Assembly (NCBI GenBank): GCA_022036555.1
Contig: CM039123.1
Span: forward strand, 17,334,326-17,398,325
Reading direction: 5' to 3'
Source: Microstegium vimineum
Taxonomy: Eukaryota; Streptophyta; Magnoliopsida; Poales; Poaceae
Length of the DNA stretch: 64,000 nucleotides
Part shown: positions 33,245 to 44,406 of the stretch, in pieces
How positions within the stretch are numbered: the stretch's first letter is position 1
Layout of the letters: every line of letters starts with the position of its first letter
Position numbers and translations under genes: made by a program
The notes under the pieces: generated by a model
Told to the model about the DNA's origin: nothing
Database searches by the model: none
What the model saw: the letters and a program-made list of their open reading frames with translations, nothing else

Positions 33245-34736
33245 TCAAACCACATTACGAGAGTCAAGTATATTCAGCTCACTACGCAAAGCACAAAACC
33301 TTGTCTCATCGAGAGGCTTGGTGAAGATATCGGCTAGTTGCTTTTCGGTGCTCACATGGCGAATTGCGATATCTCCTTTTAATTCATGGTCTCTCAAGAA
33401 GTGATGACGAATATCTATGTGTTTGGTTCTAGAGTGACTAACCGAGTTGTTTGCAAGTTTGATGGCACTCTCGTTATCACACAAGAGAGGCACCTTGGTG
33501 AATTGACATCCGAAATCTTTTAAGGTTTGCCTCATCCAAAGTAGTTGAGCACAACATGCGCCAGCTGCAACATAATCGGCCTCGGCGGTGGAAAGGGCTA
33601 CACAATTTTGTTTCTTAGAACTCCAAGACACTAGGGACCGTCCAAGGAATTGACACGTCCCCGAAGTGCTTTTTCGGTCTACTTTGCAACCGGCGCAATC
33701 GGAATTCGAATACCCAAGTAGATCGAACTTAGAGCCCTTAGGATACCATAAGCCAAGGTTAGGAGTGAAAACTAGATATCTCAAGATTCTCTTAACGGCC
33801 ACTAAGTGACACTCTTTCGGGTTAGCTTGAAATCTAGCACACATGCACACACTAAGCATTATGTCCGACCTAGATGCACATAAGTAAAGGAGAGAGCCGA
33901 TCATGGAACGATATACCTTTATGTCCACAGATTTCCCTCCTTCATCAAGATCAAGATGTCCATTAGTTGGCATGGGAGTCTTGATTGGCTTTGCATTCAC
34001 CATGTCAAAGTTTCTTAACATATCATGGGTGTACTTGGTTTGGCATAGAAAAGTCCCTTCCTTGAGTTGCTTGATTTGAAAACCAAGGAAGAACTTTAGC
34101 TCACCCATCATAGACATCTCAAATCTCTTAGTCATGATCCTACTAAACTCATCACAAAAGGATTGGTTAGTACTACCAAATATTATGTCATCAACATATA
34201 TTTGGCACACAAAGATATCATTATTGACTTTATGAATGAAGAGAGTAGGATCCGCTTTGCCTATTTCAAAGCCTTGTTTGAGTAGAAATTCCTTAAGGCA
34301 TTCATACCATGCTCTTGTTGCTTTCTTAAGCCCATAGAGCGCCTTATGGAGCTTGAAGACATGATGAGGGAACTTGGGATCTTCAAAACCCGGTGGCTGC
34401 TCAACATACACCAATTCTTGGATAGGGCCATTGAGGAATGCACTCTTCACATCCATTTGTTGAAGCTTGAAGTCATGATGGGTAGCATAGGCTAGAAGCA
34501 TTCGAATTGCTTCAAGTCTAGCCACCGGTGCATATGTTTCTTCAAAGTCCAAGCCCTCCACTTGAGTAAAGCCTTGAGCCACCAATATTGCCTTGTTCCT
34601 TGTCACCACGCCTTGTTCATCTTGCTTGTTGCGGAAGACCCACTTGGTTCCAATCACATTAGTGTTGGGTCTTTCCACCAAGGACCAAACTTGATTTCGC
34701 TCAAAGTTGTTGAGCTCTTTTTGCATAGCCATCACC
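33245..34736 (-). CDS. Sire-1 reverse transcriptase/RNase H frame
   Basis: A 496-codon frame with no internal stop: RT with FKLQQMDVKSAFLNG (about 89-103), KALYGLKK (131-138) and the catalytic YVDD (180-183). The RNase H part has DCAGCKVDRKSTSG, ALSTAEADYVAA and the C-terminal TKPLDETRFCALRSELNIL. It was part of the Gag-Pol polyprotein and is cut from integrase by the TAG at 34737. Confidence 0.9.
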
Positions 34737-36559
34737 TAATCCAGATCGTCTAGAGCTTGCTCAACCTTGAGAGGTTCCAAAAAGGAGACAAAAGAGTAAA
34801 ATTGACAAAAATTTGCCAAATGTGAACGAGTAGTTACCCCCTTTCGGAGACTCCCAAGTATATTGTCGACGGGATGATCCTTTTGAATTGTTTGCCTCAA
34901 TCTTGGGTATTCTGTGGCTTCTTGTTGCTCAGCTTGGTCATCATAATCATGCTCTTCAAAGATAGGTTGTAGGTTTCTTGGAGTAGCAGGTGAGGGGCTG
35001 ACTGCTTCCTATCTACTGGGGCCGGCAGTGCTGGCCTCTGGCCCGGCATTGTCGGCCTCAGGGGTAGAGCCCTGACCAGGGAGCACTGCTGGCCCATCTT
35101 CTTCCAATCTTGGGGCAGTTGCATCACCATCTTGTGGTTCCACTTCTGTGGCCTGTACTTCTTGTGGCCTGATGTCACCAATGGCCATGTTCTTGATTGC
35201 ATCACATGGTGGTTCCTCATTACCTACAATCACTTGATCAATTTGCTCTATTTGAGAGCCGTTAGATTCATCAAATGTCACGTCTATCGCGATTTCAATT
35301 TTCCCTAAGGTCTTGTTGAAAACACGATAGGCATGCTCATTTGATCCATAACCAAGAAGAAAACCTTCATCAACTTTAGGTGCAAACTTAGAGGTTTTGG
35401 GTTTCTTGTTAATTATGAAACACTTGCACCCAAAAACTCTAAAGTATGACACCTTTGGTTTGTTACCGGTTAGAAGCTCATATGAAGTCTTCTTCAAGAT
35501 CTTGTGTAAGTAGAGCCGGTTGATGGCATGGCAAGCGGTGTTGATGGCTTCGGCCCAAAAGATATCCAAAGTCTTGTACTCATCTAGCATTGTCCTTGCC
35601 ATGTCAATGAGCGTCCGGTTCTTCCTCTCTACTACACCATTTTGTTGAGGGGTGTATGGAACTGAAAACTCATGCTTGATGCCCTCATCATCAAGGAACT
35701 CTTCCACTTGAGTGTTCTTGAATTCGGTTCCATTGTCACTTCAAACTTTCTTGATTTGGAAACCGAATTCTCTTTGTGCTCTTCTAATGAAGGTTTTCAC
35801 CTTATCTTGCACTTGTGCCTTATCATACATGAAAAACACCCAAGTGAAACGAGTAAAGTCATCAACAATAACTAAACCATGTTTGTTACCGCCAATGCTT
35901 ATGTAGGCCACCGGTCCAATGAGATCCATGTGAATTAGCTCCAATGGTTGCTTGGTGGAGACAATACTCTTGGATGGGTGAGGTGCACCTACCTTCTTTC
36001 CGACTTGGCAAGCGCTACAAATTCTATCCTTCTCAAAATGAACATTGGTTAGTCCAAGAATGTGTTCATCTTTTAGGAGTTTGGCCAAGTTCCTCATCCC
36101 AACATGGGCCAGTCGGCGATGCCATAGCCAACCCATGCTAGATTTTGCCACTAAACAAGTCTCAAGCTTAGCTTTACTTTTGTTGAAATCAACTAGGTAG
36201 AGCTTTCCCTTCAAACGACCCGTAAAGACAATAGAGGAATCCTCCCTCTTAAAGACTTCCACACCCTTATCCGTAAAGAGACAATTGAAGCCCATCTCAC
36301 ACAATTGAGGAATGGACAAAAAGTTGTAACTCAACGAATTCACATGTAATACATTTGAGATGGAATGATCAAGAGTAATAGCAACTTTACCAAGTCCAAT
36401 CACTTCCCCTTTGGAGTTGTCACCAAAGATGATATTCTCACTTGCATTTGAAGTTGGGGAATATGATGAGAACATACTCCTTTCTCCGGTCATATGATTT
36501 GTACATCCACTATCAAGCACCCAACTTGATCCACCGGAGGAGTATTCCTACAAAACAAA
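34737..36559 (-). pseudogene. Sire-1 protease and integrase
   Basis: Protease has WVLDSGCTNHMTG (Asp-Ser-Gly). Integrase has the His2Cys2 finger (HRRLAHVG ... CSACQ) and the triad in HMDLIGP, SDNGTEF and NGVVERKNRTL. TGA at 35741-35743 falls directly before SDNGTEF and fits a CGA parent. TAG at 35009-35011 and 34737-34739 cut the linker to RT. The linker carries two copies of the family motif near 35025-35055. Confidence 0.87.
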
Positions 36560-38962
36560 TTAGTTTCTAGATTTAGGTCCCCAATCAATCTTGGGGCCTT
36601 GCATGTTAGTCACAACAATTTTTGGGACCCAAATGTTCATGCTTCTCTTATCATGTTTCTCATCACCCACAAATTCAGCAATGACTTTACCACGGTCATT
36701 GCACTTCAACACATAGCATGAGGACAAACTTCCTTGAGGTGACCTTATCTTGGGTTGATAGGCAAACTTATTTTTGGCCACCCAAATTGAGTCCTTGGGT
36801 TTCCGAGAAACCTGCTTTTGCTGGGGCATCCTCTTGGCATGGACTTTGGCTTTAGCTTGATCAGGTGAAGCACGGGTAGCCTTCCCTTTATTGGGGCGCG
36901 GCACTGCCGGCCTTAGGTCCAGCACTGCCGGCCTATGGTCCAGCAGAGGTGCTGTCTGTGCAGGCTTATCTGCACCAATGCTTCCCTTCTTCTCAAACTT
37001 GACACACTCAATGCCTTTGACCATTTTTCTACCATTGGTTTTACCTCCTTGAGTGTGACCAAGCCCATTTTTAATTGATGGATGCCTTCCATCTTTGTAT
37101 TGGATTTTCTTGGGCTCAACCTTTGTCTTTATCATTCTTCTTTGAAACTGAGATGACATTGTTGAGCCTTGCTATTTCTTTCTTCATGGCCTCCATGTTG
37201 GCAAGGTTAGTGGAATAATCATTCAAATCAATATTATAGCATTTTCCACAACCTTGACTAGTGGATGGAGAAGAGGCATCATTTGCCTTAGTGAGATGTG
37301 AGTTGCTCTCCCAAAGAAGGTTGTATTGTCCCTCAAGCTCTTTATGCTTTTCACTTAAGCCATCTCCTCATCCTCACTTGTGGTCTCCTCCGATGAGTCC
37401 CACTCATGCCCAATGTGTGCTTCACCCATAAATCTCTTGCTCTTCTTGTGGTCACCCTTGTCTTCCCTCTTGTCTTTGCCAAATTTGTTGTCTTTCTCCT
37501 TATTTGGGCAATCGACAATAAAGTGTTCGGTGCTACTACACTTGTAGCAAGTTCTTGACTTCTTGTTGGGGAACCTTCTCTTCATGAGCTTGTACCCATT
37601 CTTCTTTAGGCCCTTGTTGAATCTTCTTATGAATAGAGCCATGTCATCAATGTTTTCGGCTTGCTCATCTTCACTTTCACCATCACTTGACGTTGGACCT
37701 TCGGGTTGATGCTTGATGACCTTGGTAGCTTGAGCTTTGCTTGAAGTAGCTTGCTTGCTGTTTTTGGAACAGCTAGGGGCTGATTTCCTTGTGCTCTTGT
37801 TTGCCTTGAGAGCCACATCCTTGATCTTCATGCCCTCCAACCTTGCTTGCATCTATCCAAGCTTCTTCCTTTCTTGTGCTTCTTCTCTTTGTAGATCAAA
37901 AGTGATGATCCTTCCAAGCACATCACTTGGTGTGAAGTACTTGAACTTCTTCTTGTCTCTAATCAATGTCACCACGGTTTCATTTCTTGCGGAGTAGGCT
38001 TCAAGCATGATTTTGACAACCTTGTGGTCATTGACTTCTTCTCCACCAAGGCCTCTAATCTTGCCAACAATGGTCATCAATCTATCAAACATTTCTTGTT
38101 GCCCTTCACCTTCATTGATCACAAACCGGTTGAGCTTGGCCATCAACAAATCAATCTTGGACTGCCTCACTTTGCTCACACCTTCATGTGCAAGATGCAA
38201 GGTGTCCCATATCTCCTTGGCAACCTCCAAGCCCATGACCTTGTTGTACTCATCACCATCCAATGCACTTAGCAACACACTAGTTGCTTATGCGTTGAGT
38301 TGTATGCAGCGGAGCTCGGTGGTGGTGGGGCTCATAGGGTCAACCGGAGGATCATATCCTTTGTGAACAATTTCCCAAACACCGGGGTGAAGACCTACAA
38401 GATAAGCTTTCATCAAGTTTTTCCACTTGGCAAAGTTGGTCCCATTGAAATGAGGCAACTTGCAGGCGGGAACATGAAATAGAGGTTTATGCTCATGCTT
38501 AGAAATGGATGAATAATCAAAGCATATGGCGGAGTATTTCTTGCTGCCGTCATACTTCTTCTTCTTCTCATCCTTCTTCACAATCTTGGAGGCATGGTAT
38601 GATTCATCATCATCTCCGTCGGAGCTACTTGATTCAACCTCCACTTGAGAGGCTTGTGCTTTGCTCTTCATTAGCTCCTCCTCCTTCGCCTTGAGCTCCT
38701 TCTTGAGTGCTCTTACTTCTCTTCTATGGAGCTTCTCGGCAAGCTTCAAGCTTTTGGCTTCATTGATAGCTTTTTCTTCTTTTTGCAATTTCTTGCCTTC
38801 TCTTCTCAATCTTCTAGCTTCTTTTCTTCTTGCAATCTCTCCAGCGGATATACCAGCAGTGGTGTGGTACTTGTTCGTGTCAGCGCTCTCATCGCTGCTT
38901 GAGGTCTCATGCAAGCCCATCTTCTTGGGATCAACCATCACAACATTTCCCTCTTCGGCCAT
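36560..38962 (-). pseudogene. Sire-1 gag
   Basis: ATG at 38962, 50 bp inside the LTR. The head is charged coiled coil (RRKEARRLRREGKKLQKEEK, about residues 45-110). The copia gag core follows (LPHFNGTNFAKWKNLMKAYL; EIWDTLHLAHEGVSKVRQSK), then the CCHC knuckle CYKCSSTEHFIVDC (near 37550) and a basic C-terminal part. In-frame stops: TAA 38288-38290 (CAA parent likely), TAG 37853-37855, TAA 36560-36562. Two offsetting frameshifts lie between about 37130 and 37360. Confidence 0.82.
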
Positions 38963-38998
38963 TACCTCACACGGTTAAGTGCTTCTTGAGGTAACCTT

Positions 38999-39010
38999 GC
39001 TTTGATACCA
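38999..39010 (-). other. Sire-1 primer binding site (initiator tRNA-Met)
   Basis: The minus strand reads TGGTATCAAAGC two bases inside the 5' LTR, near-identical to the common plant TGGTATCAGAGC. Confidence 0.85.
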
Positions 39011-39012
39011 CT

Positions 39013-40234
39013 TATAAGGACCTGATTAGCCTAGAGGGGGGGGTGAATAGGCCTGTTTAAAAACAAACTTGACACTTGCTGTTAGCATAGGGCCGACACT
39101 GCTGGTCTCTGGGGCAGCAGTGCTGGTCTCCTGAACAGAATTGAACACAATTCAAAATGTAAAACTAGAATGGAAATTGTGGTGGAATCAAAACCTTCCT
39201 AGAGGTGTAGGAAACCTCTAGCACCACCTGAAAGTGGTAGCAACACACCTACGAAGTAGATCCGGTCCAAATCCTAGAAATCACCTTGCACACAAGATAT
39301 ATGAAAGTAAAGTAACAAGCACACGATGACACAAGATTTGACCCGTGGTTCAGCTCGCCACTTAGGCTTGCCTACGTCCACGTTGTTGAGGTGCGCCACA
39401 CAAGTCTCAAGCTCACCACAAAGGCTTGCTCTTTCCTCGGTCTCAAGTCAAGGGAATGAACCCTTGAGATGAGGGGCAATGCATTAGCAAATTGGTGGGG
39501 TTACAAACCTCCCTTGGCTGCCACACAAGTTGGCAAGCTCAAGGGCGACGCCTAGCCGGTTAGGAGCAAAGCTCCAAGAGTAACAAACTCAAACCGCCAG
39601 CCACCACGCAAACCAAATGCTTGTAGGAGTTGAAGATCCGAGGGAGAAGCTTCTTCTCAAGCTTGGAGGCTCAATCTCTCAAAGGTTGATTGGAAATCAA
39701 TGGGGGAGAGTGGTTGAGCACCAAGGGGGAATGGAGAGCAAGAAGAGAGCTCCTCTTTCTGTTTTCTGCGAAGTGTGAGAGTGAGAATGGCAGAACTAGC
39801 CGTTTGGGGGAGTGAGGAGGTGTTTAAATACCCCTCACAGCCAACAGGCTGAACAAGTGGCGGCACTGCCGGCCTGCCCAGCACTGCCGGCCTAGTCAGA
39901 ACAACAAGGTATAGATCTTCAAGTAGCTGGCTGATTTGCCCACTATGTATGTGGAGGTGTGATGTATTTGGATAGATATTGCATTTGGTTCACTTGTTGG
40001 CATGCATGTTGAATCCCTCTTAATAGTACGACATACCTAACTCAATTTCAATGTATAAAAGAATTTAAACTCCTTTGAGCTTGTTGCCATGCACTTTTGT
40101 AATTGGAGGGGTCCGCCAACCTGTTCATCAACCTCCTTAAGTTTAACCTGCTTGTCATACTTGTAAAATATCATTAGTTCTCTAATTGTGTTGTCATGTC
40201 ACCAAAACCCACTTAAGGCTTGATTGCACTTTCA
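39013..40234 (-). repeat. Sire-1 5' LTR
   Basis: Partner of 28880-30102, with the outer TG mutated to TA at 39013. It lacks about 20 bp of motif DNA near 39090 that the 3' LTR has, and has one extra CACTGCCGGCC unit at 39882, so motif copy number changes between the LTRs of a single element. Confidence 0.9.
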
Positions 40235-41152
40235 CATTGGCATCTCTTTTTAGCATTTGAGCAATTGTAAGATATTCTTCTGAGATCATAGCTAAAGGAG
40301 CAGAGATGTAAACAAAGGGGTATGTGCCATTTAGCAAGTTTATAGATTCAGCAAGACGAGTAATTAAAGAAGTGAATTAAATAGATTCATTACTCTCAAG
40401 CGAACTTTGCCAAAATTCCACTAAGCATTTAACAGGAGAGATTTGAATTTTGTTGACCATGGCATATAGCAATTTTAATTCCATGTCATTTATCACGCTA
40501 GCATTACTTCCAGGAAACAAAGTCATTTTCATCCAAAGATGCATGAAACGAAGAGTTGGATTATGAACCGCCTCAGGTTTAGGATTTGAACAATTATTAA
40601 GAGCAGAGATAGAGAACCAAAACTTTCTCTTGTTAAACTTACGCATGGCAAAGTCTACATCTATCATGCATGAATCATCAAAACCAAGAGCAACACTTAG
40701 ATGACTCCAAGTTAAACTAAAGCTTTGATTAAACATGTGAAAGGATATTCCAACATTAGAGGTTTGGAGAGAGCATAGAAACTCTATGGTGAGCAATTCA
40801 ATTCCAAACTCTTCTATTTGCCAAAAGCTAGACCAACCAATCATGGAAAAGATAGTATTAAATTCATTGGTCATACCTTTGATACCTTGGTTGGTCAAAC
40901 CAGAGACCGCTCTGTTGATCATAGGTCCTCATCGGGGGTACCATGATTGCCCTGATGTGTGGTACCTCCGTCGGTACTTCCTCTTCCTCCTGAGGGAGTT
41001 TTTTCGGTTTGGAGGCCCTCCCAAGTGTATCGGGCAGAACCTCCCCTTCTCCTTCCTTGGGAAGTATCATCGGTTTGGCGGGAGCGTCGGGATGAGCTCT
41101 GACTCATAGCTTGCTTCATTGACTTGAATGCGGATGTCAATGGGTTCTTCAT
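40235..41152 (-). pseudogene. Athila-A ORF1 (ATHILA ORF-1-like/env-position gene), N-terminal part
   Basis: Starts MKNPLTSAF at 41152 with a Ser/Arg/Gly-rich head. A frame change at 40919-40922 leads into a domain with MIGWSSFWQIEEFGIELLTI, MFNQSFSLTWSHLSVALGF and PTLRFMHLWMKMTLFPGS, the pattern of the ATHILA ORF-1 family. Athila elements carry this gene where retroviruses have env. TAA at 40377-40379 fits a CAA parent. The frame runs into the Sire-1 insertion and resumes in frame at 28879. Confidence 0.65.
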
Positions 41153-42191
41153 CTTTTGGAGAGGAAAAAGAACACGGGCAATACTAGGGAGAGTATCACT
41201 ACTTCTCTTGAAAGGAGAGAGCAAGGCAAGGAGAGGCTTGAGATAGAACTGAATTCTGGTTGAGGTGTAAGGGAAAGAGCTCTCCTTGCATGGGGTTTTA
41301 TAGGGGAGAGGAGATGGCACCAAGGGGGTGCCATGGGGTGGTCGGCCAACCACCCATGGGCATGCCCCTTGGGTGCCATGATCACAATCCTTAGTGGATG
41401 TCTTTCACAAAGCAAAAGAGAGAGAGAGGAGGTGACCATAGGGTGGTCGGCCGACCACCCCATGGTGGGGAAACCACTCATGATTTTTCTAGTGCTTGGT
41501 GAAAGGTGAAAGGTGCTATGTGATGTGATCAAAGGCTGAGTTAAAGTGGTCAAGATTCTCCTCTTTAAACAAAGAGTAGTGGGGGACAAAGGTATGTCAT
41601 GCTTTGCTCAAAGGTGATTGATGTGTTTTCTTTTTTCAAAGCATGACAAAGTGAAAGTGGAAAGTGTCATGATTCCCCACTTTGGACAAGGAGTAGTGGG
41701 AGACAAGGGTGTGACCTGCTTTAACCAAAAGTGATTGATGTAAAGCATGACAAAGTAAAAGAGATGTCTCCTAAAGATAAATCTGATTTTTGAAAGCAAC
41801 ACTACTCAAATCATGAAATTCTTGGACAAAGGATGGTGGGGAAGAAAGAGAGATGATCAAGTGGATCATAGGGTGGTCGGCCGACCACCCTAGTCCTCCA
41901 TTTTTTTTCTTTTTCTTTTATAAAGGTCCCTAATTATTATGTGATTAACTAAGCCAAGGTAGGGTGCATATGGGTGGTCGGCCGACCACCCCTATGACCC
42001 TATCTTTTTTCAACTTTCAATGTTAAACTATCTCTCAAGTTTGATTTAAAACTAACTTTGTTATTTCTAAATTTTAAGTATGAAAGTAAAGGTTTTAACT
42101 AAATGAAAGAAAGGAATTAAAGGATAACTACCGATTTACCTTTCGGCGAAGGCTCCTTGATTTTAAGTCCTTGGAGTAGGACTCTCCTTGT
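41153..42191 (-). promoter_or_regulatory. Athila-A spacer in place of pol: palindrome cluster and internal TATA box
   Basis: TATAAAA on minus at 41296-41302 lies about 145 bp before the ORF1 ATG (41152). Upstream are the 20-bp palindrome GGGTGGTCGGCCGACCACCC, perfect at 41441-41460, 41871-41890 and 41972-41991, and a one-mismatch copy at 41336-41355, 34 bp from the TATA box. No coding frame in this spacer is convincing. Confidence 0.65.
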
Positions 42192-43277
42192 TCATTCTTT
42201 GGGTGCACCTAATGGCTCTGGAGATGGAGACCGTGGGGCGTGCACCTCCTTTGCTTTCCATACCTGCCTTGGATTGGTAGGTTCATCTTCCTCGAGTTCG
42301 TTGATCTTGGCCTCCGGGTATTGCTTCTTTGGGCGCGGGGCTCGAACTCTTCTTCTCGGCGGTTGTGCTTTAACCTGCTTGTTAAGTTTATAACCATTGA
42401 AAGCACACTTTACCTTATGACTTGGGAACTGGAAGTGTATCTGGCCCGATCCAACGTAGATAACTGCGTTGGTGGTGTTGAGGAAGGGCCGTCCCAAGAT
42501 GATGGGGAATTCCACGTTAGCTCCCATGTCGAGGATGATGAAGTCGGTGGGGACGTACTCATCTTGGATGTTTACCAAGATATCCCTCGCGAGTTCCTCG
42601 GGAAACCGTATGGTTTGATCGGCCATCTGCAGGCAAACACATGTGGGGGCCAAAGGTCCTCCTAAGAGATTGTCATATGTTACCTTTGACATGATGTTGA
42701 CGCCCGATCCGAGATCACAGAAGGCGGTGTGGAATGTTTGTTGTCCGATTGAGCACTTGATCATCGGGACGCCTGGATCTTCCTTCTTCACGATGAAGTG
42801 AGGATCGAGAAGATAGCCCCAATAGGAGCGTAGTGTAGGCTTACCGAACTTGGTTGTGACCATGTTGACATGCTCAATGGAGTCCTCTGGTTTTCCAGGG
42901 ATCTTACCCTGTTCTAAGGATGGCATAGCTGCTGCTAATTGAGCTAATTGGGTTTCTAGCATTTTATTAAAGTTCAATTGATTTTTCATAGCAGTTGTAA
43001 AGCTATCCATTTTCTCACCAAAGCTTTCAAGAACTTTATCAGTGTCAATAATTTTCTTATTTATACCATCATTAATTCTAGATTGCCCTAGAACAAGATC
43101 TTTCAATGAAGGTTGATTATTATTGTAATTGTTATAATTGCTATTACCTCCATTACCTTGGTAGAAGGGCGTGAATTCCAGCTTCCTTGTTGTTGGGGTA
43201 GATACCCGTTGTTGTTGTTGTTGTTGTTGTTGTTGTTGCTGATGAAGTTCACATCCTCCTTCGGTGTCTCGGGGCAA
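42192..43277 (-). CDS. Athila-A Gag C-terminus/protease frame
   Basis: A 361-codon open frame. It overlaps the gag frame; the natural crossing point is near 43165, where one base out of a C run shifts WNSRP into FYQGNGG. The N-terminal part is NYNNYNNNQPSLKDLVLGQ plus a helical stretch. The aspartic protease has CDLGSGVNIM (catalytic Asp-Leu-Gly) and the C-terminal FPIILGRPFLNT. It ends with a basic tail and TAA/TGA near 42192, with no RT following. Confidence 0.8.
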   Translation of the reverse strand: MPRDTEGGCELHQQQQQQQQQQQRVSTPTTRKLEFTPFYQGNGGNSNYNNYNNNQPSLKDLVLGQSRINDGINKKIIDTDKVLESFGEKMDSFTTAMKNQLNFNKMLETQLAQLAAAMPSLEQGKIPGKPEDSIEHVNMVTTKFGKPTLRSYWGYLLDPHFIVKKEDPGVPMIKCSIGQQTFHTAFCDLGSGVNIMSKVTYDNLLGGPLAPTCVCLQMADQTIRFPEELARDILVNIQDEYVPTDFIILDMGANVEFPIILGRPFLNTTNAVIYVGSGQIHFQFPSHKVKCAFNGYKLNKQVKAQPPRRRVRAPRPKKQYPEAKINELEEDEPTNPRQVWKAKEVHAPRSPSPEPLGAPKE

Positions 43278-44260
43278 TTGTTGCCTGAGTGATCATTCCC
43301 GCCACACACTTCACACCATGGGTCAGCCTCAATTGCTTGTGTGGCGGCGACGGGGTAGATGGACTCTCGTTCCTTCTTGGAACCTTCTTCTATCTTCTTC
43401 ATCAAGAGGTCCATCTTGGCAGAGAGCATGTCCACCTCACTGACGGCGTGCATACCTCTCTTCTTTGGCTGGAGGCATTCCTCACCCCATCCTTGGTTGG
43501 TCACCATCTTCTCGATGAGGTCCTTGGCACTTCTCACAGTGCGTTGGAGAAATGCCCCTCCAGCGGCAGCATCAAGGTGACTACGAGCCATGCTGGTCAG
43601 CCCGTGGTAGAACCCTTGAATCAGGAGCCAGTCGTCTATCCCGTGATGAGGACAGGCACGAACATACTCCTGGAGACGCTCCCATGCTTCGGGAATCGTC
43701 TCGTCGGATTGTTGCTAAAAGCTCGAGATCTTTCGACGAAGGGCATTGGTTTTGCCCGTCGGGAAGAACTTCTTGAGGAATGCATTAGCACACCTCTCTC
43801 ATGTAGTGGCCTCTTCCTTTTGGGCGTAGAACCATTGCTTCGCCTTCCCCAATAGCAAGAATGGGAGAAGGCGAAGACGAATGGCGTTAGACGCCACTCC
43901 CTTGATAGTGAATGTGCCACATAACTCCATGAAGTGCTGGAGATGAGCATTGGTATCCTCATGGGGCTTTCCGCAAAACGGATTGGCCTGCACCATGTGG
44001 ATCAAGGCGGGCTTCAGCTCAAAGGTGGCATCCCCGAAGTTGACCTCGGGACCCTGAGCTACGTGGGTAGCTGACGGGGCCGAGAAATCAGAGATTGCCT
44101 TCTGGGCCATAGCTTCCTTGAGTGGTGGTGTAGAGCCTCCTTCCTCGAATGGATTCAGGTTTGAGATGAACCTCTGAGGTGGGACTTGACGACATCTAGA
44201 CCTCCTCAACAGCTGCTCAGGATCCTCTAGGTAGTTTCCCGGCAGTTGGAAACCGCTCAT
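43103..44260 (-). pseudogene. Athila-A gag
   Basis: ATG at 44260. The capsid block ALIHMVQANPFCGKPHEDTN ... HLQHFMELCGTF ... LLGKAKQWFY (about residues 80-150) is typical of Athila Gag. A TAG at 43799 and a frame change separate it from the C-terminal part, which has a CCHC zinc knuckle (CEVCGGNDHSGNNC) and an Asn run coded by a GTT/CAA microsatellite (43208-43238). Confidence 0.82.
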
Positions 44261-44380
44261 AAACTGTCTGGCTTCACAAGAAGAGAAGACATAGAAAGGG
44301 GTAAGCCCCTATGACTAATTGATGAATAAGTTAATGATAAGCTCTGGATTCAATCTAATTAAAATTTCTAGGCTATGCTT

Positions 44381-44398
44381 TCCCTGGCAACGGCGCCA
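44381..44398 (-). other. Athila-A primer binding site (tRNA-Asp type)
   Basis: The minus strand reads TGGCGCCGTTGCCAGGGA, 8 nt inside the 5' LTR. One base differs from the TGGCGCCGTTGCCGGGGA of Athila-B and C. Confidence 0.85.
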
Positions 44399-44406
44399 GA
44401 AATGCT

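Larger units (their letters stand above)
28880..40234 (-). mobile_element. Sire-1: complete Sirevirus (Ty1/copia, Maximus/SIRE lineage) inserted in Athila-A ORF1
   Basis: LTRs at 28880-30102 and 39013-40234 (1223 and 1222 bp), target site TATTG/CATTG (one mismatch), initiator-tRNA-Met primer site, and order gag, protease, integrase, RT, RNase H, extra ORF, several polypurine tracts. The copia domain order, long gag with coiled-coil head, tRNA-Met primer and extra 3' ORF fit Sireviruses. By eye the LTRs differ at about 30 positions (2-3%). The gag-pol frame is broken mainly by stops, with two offsetting frameshifts (about 37130-37360). Confidence 0.9.

Noticed and set aside
43208..43238. GTT/CAA microsatellite as a programmed frameshift site of Athila-A
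   Set aside because: Both frames read through it, but protein similarity switches frame about 40 bp later near 43165, so the repeat itself is not the crossing point.
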